A stretch of 44,704 nucleotides of DNA from Oscillospiraceae bacterium (lineage in GTDB: Bacteria; Bacillota_A; Clostridia; Oscillospirales; Oscillospiraceae): positions 1-44,704 of the forward strand of contig JAFWOX010000031.1 in the NCBI GenBank assembly GCA_017545325.1, read 5' to 3'. Within the stretch, counting starts at the first letter, position 1. Each line of letters opens with the position of its first letter. The notes beneath the pieces are model-generated. The model was given only the letters and a program-made list of their open reading frames with translations, was not told the origin of the DNA and did no database searches. Both the position numbers and the translations under genes were made by a program. Of the stretch, positions 25,038 to 32,835 are shown in pieces.

Positions 25038-26777
25038 TCAGCCGCTGATGAAGGCCTCATAGGCTTCCTGATAGATCTCGGTCAGTGCATCGGAGCCGAT
25101 GCTCTTTGCCCCCTGTACGTAGGAATCCCAGTCGCTCAGACTCTTGGAGCCGTCCACAAAGGAGAGATAGTTTTCCTGGAGATAGGTGCTGAGGTCTGAT
25201 ACGATCGACGTGATGCGTTCGCTTTGTTCCAACGTGTAAGAGATACCGGAGGGATATACGTACAGGTCATCATGAGGAACAGAATCCCAATCCTTGGTGT
25301 ACTGGATAGCAACCTCGTTGCCGGGGGCGTTCCAGGCATAGTTGATGTACAGCCCGGGTTCGCAGAGGCTGTTGAGAGCATAGGTGAGCATGATCATAGT
25401 CCAGCCGGCGGGAGATTCGGTAATAAACTCGGTGATGACCACATTGCCGGATTCATCATATTCCCAGCTCACGCCTTCCACGCCATATCCGTATAGGAAA
25501 CTGCCCTCATCGCTGTAGCGCCAGTCGAGCCAGGTACAGGCCAGAGGGATGTTTTCGCAGGATGTGGAGATGCCGGCGCTGCCCCAGTACGGACGATCAC
25601 ACTGGAAGCCCATGTGCAGGGTTTGTCCCTCGTAGCGCTGGGGCTTGGTAATGGCTACCCAGCCATATTTCGCCCCCTCCGGGATGGCAGATTCGTTGGC
25701 CTTCATAGTGGTAGCGCGGGTGCCGGCGATATATCCCAGTTGGCCGGTCATAATCTTGTCTCCAATGTCTGGGATGCTGCCGTAGGAAGTCCAGTTGGGG
25801 TCCAGAAGGCCTTCGCTGTACCACTGATAAATCATGGTCATCAGGTCGCGGTCATTTTCACCCAGGTTGCTGAGATGGACCTGACCGTCCACCACGTATT
25901 GGGTGTTGGTGACGCTGCAGCAGCAGTAGGTGTCATAGCCAACCCATTCAAAGGCGTTGGAGATTTCCAGAGAGCTTAGGAGCGTAGCGGGAGTTTCAAC
26001 TTCTTTCTGCACCTTGAAGAAGGTGAACATCTCATGCAGGTCGTTGAATGTCTTGATGTCTGCATTGGTCTTGCCCATTTCCCACAGCCAGTCGCCGCGG
26101 GCGAAGGCACCGCTGCTCAGCTCTCTTTCTTTCCGCAGCTCATACATGAGGCAGATCAGATCCTTCTGCTTGAAGACCTTGCGGATGGTGTTCAGATCAT
26201 CGGGGTCCTTTGTGGCCTCATAGATGTAGTTGGGCAGGTACATCCGGTAGTCATAGAGATTAGCGAACCACCCCTCTTCCAGAACGGCCTTCTCTATGGG
26301 GTTGCTGTAGAAGGCTGCGGGGGTTGTCATAATGTCCAGCAGGGCTTCGGATGCCATCAAGACGGCGAAATTCTCGCTGCGGTTTGCAGAGGGCACGATG
26401 GTGGTCTCCACGTGGACGCCAGTGCGTTTGAAGACCTCCTGGGCAAGGGGCATGGAATCATACCCATCTTCCGACAGATACTGTGGAGTATAGTTGCAGG
26501 TCCAGATTGTGATGACCTCGTCGGAGGTCGTCAGGGGCAAGGGATAGTCATATGGCTCGAGAGCAAGGCCGTTAGCGTCAGCCTTGAATTTTCCCGCGGC
26601 AAAGTTGTACGGAGATTCTGGGTCCGGCTCTGAGGTCGGTGAGTTGGTCACACTGGGTAAGTCGGTTGCCTTGATTATCTCTGGGTCGCTGCTTGCCGAC
26701 GGATTTGCATTGTTGCAGCCCGAGAAGAAGGTCAGGGTAAGCAGCATGGCAAACATGAGTGCCATCACTCGTTTCAT
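25038..26777 (-). CDS. Extracellular solute-binding lipoprotein (ABC sugar/oligosaccharide type, LplA-like)
   Basis: A 579-residue secreted substrate-binding protein. The signal peptide (MKRVMALMFAMLLTLTFFSG) ends in a lipobox with C21, so it should be lipid-anchored on the outer membrane face. A Ser/Pro/Glu-rich linker follows. The mature part has ITIWTCNYTP, KTFNDLHEMFTFFK and GYGVEGVSWEYDESGN, typical of LplA-like family 1 binding proteins for oligosaccharides. AAAGGAG lies 8 nt before the ATG at 26777. Unusually, no permease (LplB/YtcP type) or ATPase gene lies next to it. It is convergent with clpE and shares its strand with the Cys-rich gene upstream. Lower GC than the flanks suggests acquisition. 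Confidence 0.88.
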   Translation of the reverse strand: MKRVMALMFAMLLTLTFFSGCNNANPSASSDPEIIKATDLPSVTNSPTSEPDPESPYNFAAGKFKADANGLALEPYDYPLPLTTSDEVITIWTCNYTPQYLSEDGYDSMPLAQEVFKRTGVHVETTIVPSANRSENFAVLMASEALLDIMTTPAAFYSNPIEKAVLEEGWFANLYDYRMYLPNYIYEATKDPDDLNTIRKVFKQKDLICLMYELRKERELSSGAFARGDWLWEMGKTNADIKTFNDLHEMFTFFKVQKEVETPATLLSSLEISNAFEWVGYDTYCCCSVTNTQYVVDGQVHLSNLGENDRDLMTMIYQWYSEGLLDPNWTSYGSIPDIGDKIMTGQLGYIAGTRATTMKANESAIPEGAKYGWVAITKPQRYEGQTLHMGFQCDRPYWGSAGISTSCENIPLACTWLDWRYSDEGSFLYGYGVEGVSWEYDESGNVVITEFITESPAGWTMIMLTYALNSLCEPGLYINYAWNAPGNEVAIQYTKDWDSVPHDDLYVYPSGISYTLEQSERITSIVSDLSTYLQENYLSFVDGSKSLSDWDSYVQGAKSIGSDALTEIYQEAYEAFISG

Positions 26778-26863
26778 TTCATTTCTCCTTTCCCTGGTGT
26801 TATTGATCAAAGTAGTGGCTGGAAGACGGTGAAAGCAGGCGCAGAAAACCGGCGCGGTCTTGA

Positions 26864-27466
26864 TCAGGTTTTTGCCTGCTCCGCCCGGTAAGCCAGAATC
26901 GCACCGGCAATCTTGTCATGAATGGATTCGCAGCAGGCGGGGAAACCGTCAAAAGCCCGGTGCAGGGCAATGCATTTTGTGCAGTTGCCATGGAAACGGC
27001 AGTCGGTCTTCTTACATCTGCATTTGACATTTTCGGGATCGCGTACGAGCTCATGCCAGACAGCCGCACGCTTACGGCCCTCCTCCGCAGCGTTGGGATC
27101 GTGCTTCATTGCCTCAGCGATACGATTGTGATAATCCTCCCGGTTGATGGCAATGGATTGATTATTGTTCATGTGGGCGTGGATATTATGCCGTTTTTCT
27201 AATGGAACCTCTGCAGAGAGCTTGTCATCAACGATCCGCAGACAATCCGGCAGACTGCCGTAACTGCGGTGGGTTGCCATACAAAACTGACAGTTGTGGT
27301 TGTTTTCACAAAAATGGCGAGGGCAGGTACAGGTCAGGTTCTTTGCCACACCCACGACTGCATCCCATTCCCGGCGAAGCTTCTCCTTCTGCTCCTCAGT
27401 CATATCATCCCAGCGGATTCCCGTGGGATTGAGCTTGCGTAAGTGTTCCTTCAATAGCTCGTTCAT
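26864..27466 (-). CDS. Cys-rich double-motif protein, paralogue A (DUF6485-like halves)
   Basis: A 200-residue protein of unknown function. It contains two copies of one exact motif, C-x-C-x4-C-x5-C-x2-C-x3-H-x8-C: first at C46, C48, C53, C59, C62, H66 and C75, second at C149, C151, C156, C162, C165, H169 and C178. Each is preceded by a W...V motif and followed by a short helix. A His/Asn-rich linker joins them. The spacing matches, as I recall it, the small DUF6485 proteins, so each half looks like one such unit. No signal peptide or membrane helix is seen, so it is probably cytoplasmic and metal-binding. AGGAGG precedes the ATG. It is divergent from the LysR gene and is the least similar of the three paralogues. 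Confidence 0.85.
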   Translation of the reverse strand: MNELLKEHLRKLNPTGIRWDDMTEEQKEKLRREWDAVVGVAKNLTCTCPRHFCENNHNCQFCMATHRSYGSLPDCLRIVDDKLSAEVPLEKRHNIHAHMNNNQSIAINREDYHNRIAEAMKHDPNAAEEGRKRAAVWHELVRDPENVKCRCKKTDCRFHGNCTKCIALHRAFDGFPACCESIHDKIAGAILAYRAEQAKT

Positions 27467-27663
27467 TTGTTAACCTCCTATCCTTCAGCCTATCTTCTGC
27501 GAAACCCCAAAACAGCATTCAGCTGTAAAAAGGTTGTACCTGCTTACTAACAGCATAATCAAGCCAAGGGAAAATTGCATTTTTCTTTGTCGGCTGAATG
27601 TTCGCAAAAATTGAACGATTGAAGAATCAATACGCTGGACATATCGAAAGAAGGCGTGATATA

Positions 27664-27703
27664 TTAAAATAAATTGTATATAATATTTTAAAATTATTAC
27701 ATT
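27664..27703 (+). promoter_or_regulatory. AT-rich divergent control region: candidate LysR operator and promoter
   Basis: TTAAAATA (27664-27671) and TATTTTAA (27684-27691) form a perfect 8 bp inverted repeat with 12 bp between. It overlaps TTGTAT (27674-27679), which is 18 bp from TACATT (27698-27703). A perfect TATAAT occurs at 27679-27684. This fits autoregulation by LysR and control of the divergent Cys-rich gene. The remainder of 27467-27758 is AT-rich with no gene seen. Confidence 0.5.
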
Positions 27704-27758
27704 ATGGTGCTTCGTTGTAGCAACAGACGGCTGTTTCCATTCTGATCGAGGGGATAAA

Positions 27759-28673
27759 ATGGATATTACGCAATTGCAATATTTTAAAAAGCTTGCGGAG
27801 ACCGAACACCTGACAAAAACAGCAGAGGAGCTCTATATATCCCCTTCCACACTCAGCATGTCTATCAGCAGACTGGAAGAGGAGCTGGGCGTTCCCTTAT
27901 TCAGCCGGATAGGCCGCGGTATACGCCTGAACAGTTATGGCATGGCTTTCCTGGTCGAGGTGAATAAGGCGCTGGATACCATCAACCGGGGCATCAAGCA
28001 CCTGGAGCAGATGAAACGGAATGCCAGAATGCAAATTCGGCTGATTACCCCTACCATTGTCGGATTTCAGGGTTTGATGCTGGAGCTTGAGCAATTGTTC
28101 CCGGATATCGTGCTGAATTCGAGCCAGTCAACAATCAGCAATATTGTGCCTCTGTTTCTGCAGGGAGACGTAGATTTTTGCATTATCGCCATGGAACTTC
28201 TCTCAACAGAACTGGAAGGATGCGTTCTGATGCACCAGGATATGGGATTAGTGGTTTCCGGATCCAGTCCCTTTGCTGAACGCAGTTCCGTGACCGTTGA
28301 AGAGATCGCCGAGCTGGATTATGCTGCCTATCCTCAGGATCATACCCAGCGCACATTGTTAAACAGAATGCTTTCTCAGAAGGGGTTTCTGGCTTCTGTC
28401 ACCTATGAATCTGACAATTATTTCGAACTGCTGCGCACGGCATCCTTCGGAAAGCACGCGTTGATCATTGTGCGTAAAGTATATGACAACTATCCGATAC
28501 ACGGGCTTCGGTATATCCCCATTGCGGATGCCGACGTTAACGCGGATCTCCGGCTTTACTGGCTGCGCAACAGGCCTGGGATACCAGAAAGACCCTTGGT
28601 TAGCTCGGTAAAGGAAGTCATCCTTCGGCACTTTCACGTGGAGAAAAATACCGGCCTTTCCGCCGCACTTTAA
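27759..28673 (+). CDS. LysR family transcriptional regulator
   Basis: A 304-residue LysR regulator of normal length. The N-terminal winged helix is diagnostic: QLQYFKKLAETEHLTKTAEE, then the recognition helix SPSTLSMSISRLEEELGVPL and FSRIGRGIRLNSYG. The rest is the two-lobed effector domain; its ligand is unknown. GAGGGGATAAA precedes the ATG. It stands between the divergent Cys-rich paralogue A and the co-oriented paralogues B and C. This placement makes it the likely regulator of all three. An AT-rich palindrome lies 70 bp upstream. Lower GC than the window average, like its neighbours. Confidence 0.93.
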   Translation: MDITQLQYFKKLAETEHLTKTAEELYISPSTLSMSISRLEEELGVPLFSRIGRGIRLNSYGMAFLVEVNKALDTINRGIKHLEQMKRNARMQIRLITPTIVGFQGLMLELEQLFPDIVLNSSQSTISNIVPLFLQGDVDFCIIAMELLSTELEGCVLMHQDMGLVVSGSSPFAERSSVTVEEIAELDYAAYPQDHTQRTLLNRMLSQKGFLASVTYESDNYFELLRTASFGKHALIIVRKVYDNYPIHGLRYIPIADADVNADLRLYWLRNRPGIPERPLVSSVKEVILRHFHVEKNTGLSAAL

Positions 28674-28702
28674 GGTGAGGGAAAAGCCGGTTTCCATTTT
28701 AT
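28650..28702 (+). terminator. Possible terminator overlapping the lysR 3' end
   Basis: ACCGGC (28650-28655) pairs with GCCGGT (28686-28691), with a TTTCC/GGAAA extension across one mismatch, followed by TTCCATTTTA. The 28674-28875 gap also holds AT-rich sequence near 28783-28800 that could be a promoter for the next gene, but I see no clear -35. Confidence 0.4.
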
Positions 28703-28875
28703 CGGTTGATTTTTCTTCGGACTGTTCAAGAATGGCGAACGATTCTGGCAAAACCCAAATTGATTTTCCCCCTTTCTCCGATTAACGTATTATATAAGAA
28801 TAAAGATTAGGCCATATGATTCATTCCAGATACCTGGCTGGATTGAAAAAGCAGACGAAGAAATGAGGTGAAAAA

Positions 28876-29505
28876 ATGGGAAGGTCCAGTGATGAGCACT
28901 TGGCTAAATTGAACACCCTAGGTATCCCCTGGAAGGAGATGACTGAGGAACAGAAGCTGCAGCAGCGCAAGGAATGGGATAAGATTGTCAGCGATCCCAA
29001 TGAGTTATACTGCACCTGCCCCCGGACAGGCTGCCGCAACAACCACAACTGCAAACAGTGCGTTACACTCCACCGCTATTTTGACGGATATCCGGATTGC
29101 CTCCGGCCTTTGGATGATGTGCTCCAGGCGGGAGTACCTCAGGAAAAAAGGTATAACATGCATTACAAAATCCAGTCCGGCGGGGGAAATGATCAGTCCG
29201 GGCTGGTCGATCCCCACGATCCTGATGGTTCCCGGGAACGCCTCATCAAGGCGCGGGAAGCGGCCGGCTTGGATATGGTCGGCATAATGAATGCTTGGAA
29301 CAAGATCGCCCAGGACCCGAAGAACCAGGCATGCCGCTGCAAGAACGTGGATTGCTGGTATCACGGAAACTGCGTTAAGTGCATTGCGCTGCACCGGCAT
29401 TTCGGCGGTTTTCCCGCCTGTGACCGGTACATCATGGATATGATCGACGAGACGGTGGATGCTTACTGGGCGGAGCAGGACGGCAGACCTGAGAAGACGA
29501 GATAA
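28876..29505 (+). CDS. Cys-rich double-motif protein, paralogue B
   Basis: A 209-residue protein of unknown function with the same two motifs as its neighbours: C46, C48, C53, C59, C62, H66, C75 and C153, C155, C160, C166, C169, H173, C182. Each half begins with an EWDKIVSDPNE or AWNKIAQDPKN lead-in and continues LHR-x-F-x-G-x-P-x-C, so the protein is an internal duplication. The first half has a CRNNHNC core and the second a CWYHGNC core. The middle (about 85-140) is hydrophilic, with the Asp-rich DPHDPDGSR. GAGGTG precedes the ATG. It is 44 bp upstream of paralogue C and is highly similar to it, so the pair is a recent tandem duplication. Confidence 0.88.
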   Translation: MGRSSDEHLAKLNTLGIPWKEMTEEQKLQQRKEWDKIVSDPNELYCTCPRTGCRNNHNCKQCVTLHRYFDGYPDCLRPLDDVLQAGVPQEKRYNMHYKIQSGGGNDQSGLVDPHDPDGSRERLIKAREAAGLDMVGIMNAWNKIAQDPKNQACRCKNVDCWYHGNCVKCIALHRHFGGFPACDRYIMDMIDETVDAYWAEQDGRPEKTR

Positions 29506-29549
29506 ATCAGAATGGAAAACACGAGAAAAAGAATAGTGAGGTGTTTTGC

Positions 29550-30170
29550 ATGGGAAGAACGAATGACGAGCATCTGACCAAATTGAACACTTTGGGTATC
29601 CCGTGGGAAGAGATGACAGAGGAACAGAAGCTGCAGCAACGTAAGGAATGGGATAAGATCGTCGGCGACCCCAATGAGCTGTATTGTACCTGCCCTCGGA
29701 CCGGCTGCCGCAACAACCACAACTGCAGCCAATGCGTCACCCTTCATCGCTTCTACGACGGATTTCCTGATTGCCTGCGTCCCTTTGACGAGAAGATGCA
29801 GGAGGGTGTCCCCGCTGAGTTTCGCTACAATATGCATTATAAGATCCAGTCCGATGGGAACGATGCCTCCATCATTGATCCCCATGATCCTGACGGTTCC
29901 CGGGCCAGACTCTTCCAACAAGCAGCCAAGGAAGGCGTGGATCGCGGTGTCGAGGTGGCGAACAAGTGGCAGAAAATTGCCCAGGATCCGAAGAACCGGG
30001 CCTGCCGCTGCAAGAACGTGGACTGCTGGTATCACGGCAACTGCGTGAAGTGCATTGCCCTGCACAGACACTTCGGCGGCTTCCCCGCCTGTGACCGGTA
30101 TATCGTGGATATGATCGAAGAGAAGGTCGATGCCTACTGGGCGGAGCACGGCGGCAGACCGGAAGCCTGA
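29550..30170 (+). CDS. Cys-rich double-motif protein, paralogue C
   Basis: A 206-residue protein nearly the same as paralogue B in both motif regions: C46, C48, C53, C59, C62, H66, C75 and C152, C154, C159, C165, C168, H172, C181. The N-terminal 60 residues differ from B at only a few positions, while the linker (about 85-140) has diverged more, which points to selection on the motifs. The start is the ATG at 29550, with GAGGTG 6 nt upstream; the GTG at 29541 lies inside that box. The gene is the last of the island, followed by a bidirectional hairpin. Function is unknown; metal binding or thiol chemistry is my inference from the ligand pattern. Confidence 0.88.
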   Translation: MGRTNDEHLTKLNTLGIPWEEMTEEQKLQQRKEWDKIVGDPNELYCTCPRTGCRNNHNCSQCVTLHRFYDGFPDCLRPFDEKMQEGVPAEFRYNMHYKIQSDGNDASIIDPHDPDGSRARLFQQAAKEGVDRGVEVANKWQKIAQDPKNRACRCKNVDCWYHGNCVKCIALHRHFGGFPACDRYIVDMIEEKVDAYWAEHGGRPEA

Positions 30171-30180
30171 ATAAGAATTG

Positions 30181-30210
30181 TAAAAGCCCCCCGGCTCATG
30201 GAGCCGGGGG
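30181..30210 (-). terminator. Bidirectional terminator between paralogue C and the bicupin gene
   Basis: CCCCCGGCTC (30188-30197) and GAGCCGGGGG (30201-30210) with a 3 nt loop. Read on the minus strand it is followed by GCTTTTA, so it serves best for the bicupin gene. On the plus strand only ACTATT follows. Confidence 0.75.
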
Positions 30211-30231
30211 ACTATTGCGCTTCCGCGGTTA

Positions 30232-31122
30232 TCAGTGCGCGCTGAGGGTGATGAAGACATAGGGCTTGTCTATCTTCCTGAAATACAGGGGCAGATGGGG
30301 CGCGCCCTTCTGCAGGGCCATGGCGGTGGATTTGGTCAGGAGGTAATGCTCCAGCTCATCTTCCTCCCCGCAGCAGATATCCACCTCCCCGTGGAGATCC
30401 GTCAGGTTATCCGTATCCATGCTCAGGAAGATGAGGGCCTCTTCGTAATCCTGATGGGCGTGGGGATGGTGCTTCCCATCGGGTCCCCAGGGGCCCAGGA
30501 AGCCGGGGGCGGCGATGGTGGTCCAGGCCATGGTGATCTTCTTTTCCTCCCCGGCGCTGTAGAAGGTGGAATAGCCCCCCAGGGCCTGCTGCCGCTCAGA
30601 GCCGTAATGATAAGGCTCATAGGCGGAGAAGCTCAGGGCATGGACATTCCGGGCAAATTCCCCGAAGAAGCGGGCCCAGGGGCCGGTCTCCGGCTTCGCC
30701 GCGTCGTCCGCGATGTCGGCGGCCAGCTTCCCGGTGCAGTTGAGGGAGAGGAAGAAGAAGGGCCGGTCGACGCGCTTCACGATGGGGGAGAAGTGAGGCG
30801 TCCCCTTGGGAAGATAGATGGTATGGGGCGTGGCCATCCGGTGGCGGATTCCCTCCGTTCCCAGGTCGACCTCCAGCTCCGCCCCCAGGTGGAGCATGTC
30901 CTCCGGGTCGGCGCTGAGGAACCAGAGCACCTGGTCATAGTCATGGGTATGCAGCTTCTCCGTCTCCTCCGGGATCATGCCGCAGCCGTCCACCAGGCAA
31001 TAGCGTACGGAGATGCCGTCATAATCGAAGAAGTCCTGCTCCAGCAGCGCCCCCAGCTTGACGATCCCCTCCCTGCCATGGATGGGGATCTCTTTTTTCA
31101 TGGATTCATACTTGCCGCTCAT
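30232..31122 (-). CDS. Bicupin domain protein of unknown function
   Basis: A 296-residue protein built from two cupin halves. The first half has a histidine-rich HTHDYDQVLWFLSADPEDM segment, and PKGTPHFSPIV later carries its second metal-site histidine. The second half repeats this with HHPHAHQDYEEALIFL and KGAPHLPLYFRKIDKPYVF. The repeated pattern predicts one or two metal sites, as in oxalate decarboxylase or dioxygenase-like cupins, but no specific reaction is supported. GGAGG lies 7 nt before the ATG. It stands alone between two terminators; higher GC than the island to its left suggests it is native. Confidence 0.8.
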   Translation of the reverse strand: MSGKYESMKKEIPIHGREGIVKLGALLEQDFFDYDGISVRYCLVDGCGMIPEETEKLHTHDYDQVLWFLSADPEDMLHLGAELEVDLGTEGIRHRMATPHTIYLPKGTPHFSPIVKRVDRPFFFLSLNCTGKLAADIADDAAKPETGPWARFFGEFARNVHALSFSAYEPYHYGSERQQALGGYSTFYSAGEEKKITMAWTTIAAPGFLGPWGPDGKHHPHAHQDYEEALIFLSMDTDNLTDLHGEVDICCGEEDELEHYLLTKSTAMALQKGAPHLPLYFRKIDKPYVFITLSAH

Positions 31123-31157
31123 GGAATCATCCTCCGTTCATTTGATCCTGTAACAAT

Positions 31158-31185
31158 ATCATAACAGAACAAAGAAAAAACACAA
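31158..31185 (-). promoter_or_regulatory. Candidate promoter of the bicupin gene
   Basis: On the minus strand, TTGTGT (31185-31180), a 16 bp spacer, and TATGAT (31163-31158), about 36 bp before the ATG. Its -35 box overlaps the terminator stem of the upstream ABC operon. Confidence 0.5.
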
Positions 31186-31213
31186 GTCCCGCGCATCAGA
31201 AACGCGGGACTTG
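31171..31213 (-). terminator. Terminator of the SRP/ribosome-maturation/ABC operon
   Basis: On the minus strand CAAGTCCCGCG (31213-31203) pairs with CGCGGGACTTG (31193-31183) around a 9 nt loop, followed by TGTTTTTTCTTTG. It is a strong intrinsic terminator for the upstream minus-strand genes. Confidence 0.9.
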
Positions 31214-31235
31214 TTTGCATCCGTGAAGATAGGCG

Positions 31236-32834
31236 TTACAGCGTCCGGAACAGTTTCGCTCCCTTGGTGTCCAGCCAGCGCAGGAAGAACGCCCCCGCAG
31301 CCGCCAGCAGGACGATCCAGAGCAGAAGGTAGACTCCTGCGCCGATGCGCCAGCCGATGAGCAGATACAGTCCTGCCAAGGCGACGCTCAGCGCCCAGCT
31401 GCCGAACAGGACGATCCCTACGGCGGCGCTTTGCTTGATGGGAGCCAGCTCATTCGTCCAGTTGAGCAGAGGCAGACGGACGCCCACGGCGGTGCCGAAG
31501 ACGGCAAAGAAGGCTGAATAGACCAGGGGCGTCAGCACGCACAGCAGCCGCAGGGCAGGGGAGGCCTCCAGGACCGCCGCGCCGCACAGGGCCGCAAAGA
31601 TCATGGGGAGAAGGGTAAAAAGCAGCTGCAGAGCGGCCTTGGACCGGAGCACGGTTTTTGGCTCAACGGGCAGGGACTGGGGAATCCACAGGCTTTTTCC
31701 CTCCAGGGAGACGGAGGGGGCTGCCATGGTGTTCATGGAGGAAAGTATGCAGAGAACGGTACAGACCAGCACGGCGGCTGTGCCCGGTCGGGCGGCAAAT
31801 ACGGTGCCGAGAAGGCCCAGGATCTCCCGGCCTTTGATCAGCAGCAGGACGCCGCAGGCGGGAATGAACAGGACGCCTATGCCGCAGTTGAGCATATAGT
31901 TGGGGCTGGAGGTGAATCGGGCCAGTTCTTTGCCCAGGAGCGCCCGGGCAGGGCTTTTTACCTTCGTCGTCTTTTCCCGGTAAATGACCTTCCCCGTTTT
32001 TCCGCCCATGGTGGCGATTTTCAGGAAACTGCGGGTCAGGACGATCCATACCAGGGCGAAAACCGCCGCGGTGACTGCGGTGAAGACCACCGCCCAGAGC
32101 CAGTCCCCCTCCCCGATGCGGCCGAAAAGGTAGAGACCGTAGGCTGCGCCTTTGATCCGTGCGCCGTAGATTGCCACATTCTGAAGCATGTCCTGGATGA
32201 GGCTGCTGGCCCGGAAATAGACGAAGTAATACAGGGCGATGAAAACCAAAGCGGCCAGGACCGTGATGAAGCTCTTGTTCTTCAGCCTGAGGCTGATCCT
32301 GGCCACCACCCAGCCCAGGAGGCAGGAGAGGATGAGCACGATGAAGCTCACGATCAGGAACAGGAGCAAGCCGCAGATCACCTTGGCAGCAGCGGCGCCG
32401 GCCACGATCCAGTAGACGATCAGCATGGGCAGGAGTACGACGGCTGAATACAGGGTCCCCATGAGGTAGACGTTCACCAACCGGGCGGAGATGATGGTCC
32501 GCACCGGGATGGGAAGGGAAAGCAGCTGGTCGTTATCTTTGGAAAGGTAAAGGCCGGAATAGGTGCTGAACACGCTGCCGAAGGCCCCCAGCACAATGGC
32601 GATGCCGCTCATCAGGAGGAAATACAGCCAGCCCATCCCCGCCCCGACCAGGCTGCCGCAGAGGCTGAGGGAGAGGGCGGTGAACATGCCCCCCAGGACG
32701 CCGACCATGACGACGAAAAAGAAGAGGAACCAGGCGATCACCGCCCCCTTGGAGCGCATGCGGTTTTTCTTCGCGTCGTAGAAATAGCTCTTGAATACCT
32801 CCGAGAGCTGTTTTTTCAGCAGGAGCTTCAGCAT
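31236..32834 (-). CDS. ABC transporter permease (ABC-2-like exporter, about 12 TM segments)
   Basis: A 532-residue very hydrophobic protein with two similar membrane halves of about six segments each, separated by a soluble loop (about 270-310, KTGKVIYREKTTKVKSP). The N-terminal DNDQLLSLPIPVRTIISARL, followed by a VNVYLMG helix, and the mirrored SLPVEPKTVLRSK stretch in the second half are typical of Firmicutes ABC exporter permeases. Substrate is unknown. The ATG at 32834 begins 1 bp after the stop of the ATPase gene, so the two are an obligate pair. No other partner protein is seen. Confidence 0.87.
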   Translation of the reverse strand: MLKLLLKKQLSEVFKSYFYDAKKNRMRSKGAVIAWFLFFFVVMVGVLGGMFTALSLSLCGSLVGAGMGWLYFLLMSGIAIVLGAFGSVFSTYSGLYLSKDNDQLLSLPIPVRTIISARLVNVYLMGTLYSAVVLLPMLIVYWIVAGAAAAKVICGLLLFLIVSFIVLILSCLLGWVVARISLRLKNKSFITVLAALVFIALYYFVYFRASSLIQDMLQNVAIYGARIKGAAYGLYLFGRIGEGDWLWAVVFTAVTAAVFALVWIVLTRSFLKIATMGGKTGKVIYREKTTKVKSPARALLGKELARFTSSPNYMLNCGIGVLFIPACGVLLLIKGREILGLLGTVFAARPGTAAVLVCTVLCILSSMNTMAAPSVSLEGKSLWIPQSLPVEPKTVLRSKAALQLLFTLLPMIFAALCGAAVLEASPALRLLCVLTPLVYSAFFAVFGTAVGVRLPLLNWTNELAPIKQSAAVGIVLFGSWALSVALAGLYLLIGWRIGAGVYLLLWIVLLAAAGAFFLRWLDTKGAKLFRTL

Positions 32835-32835
32835 C

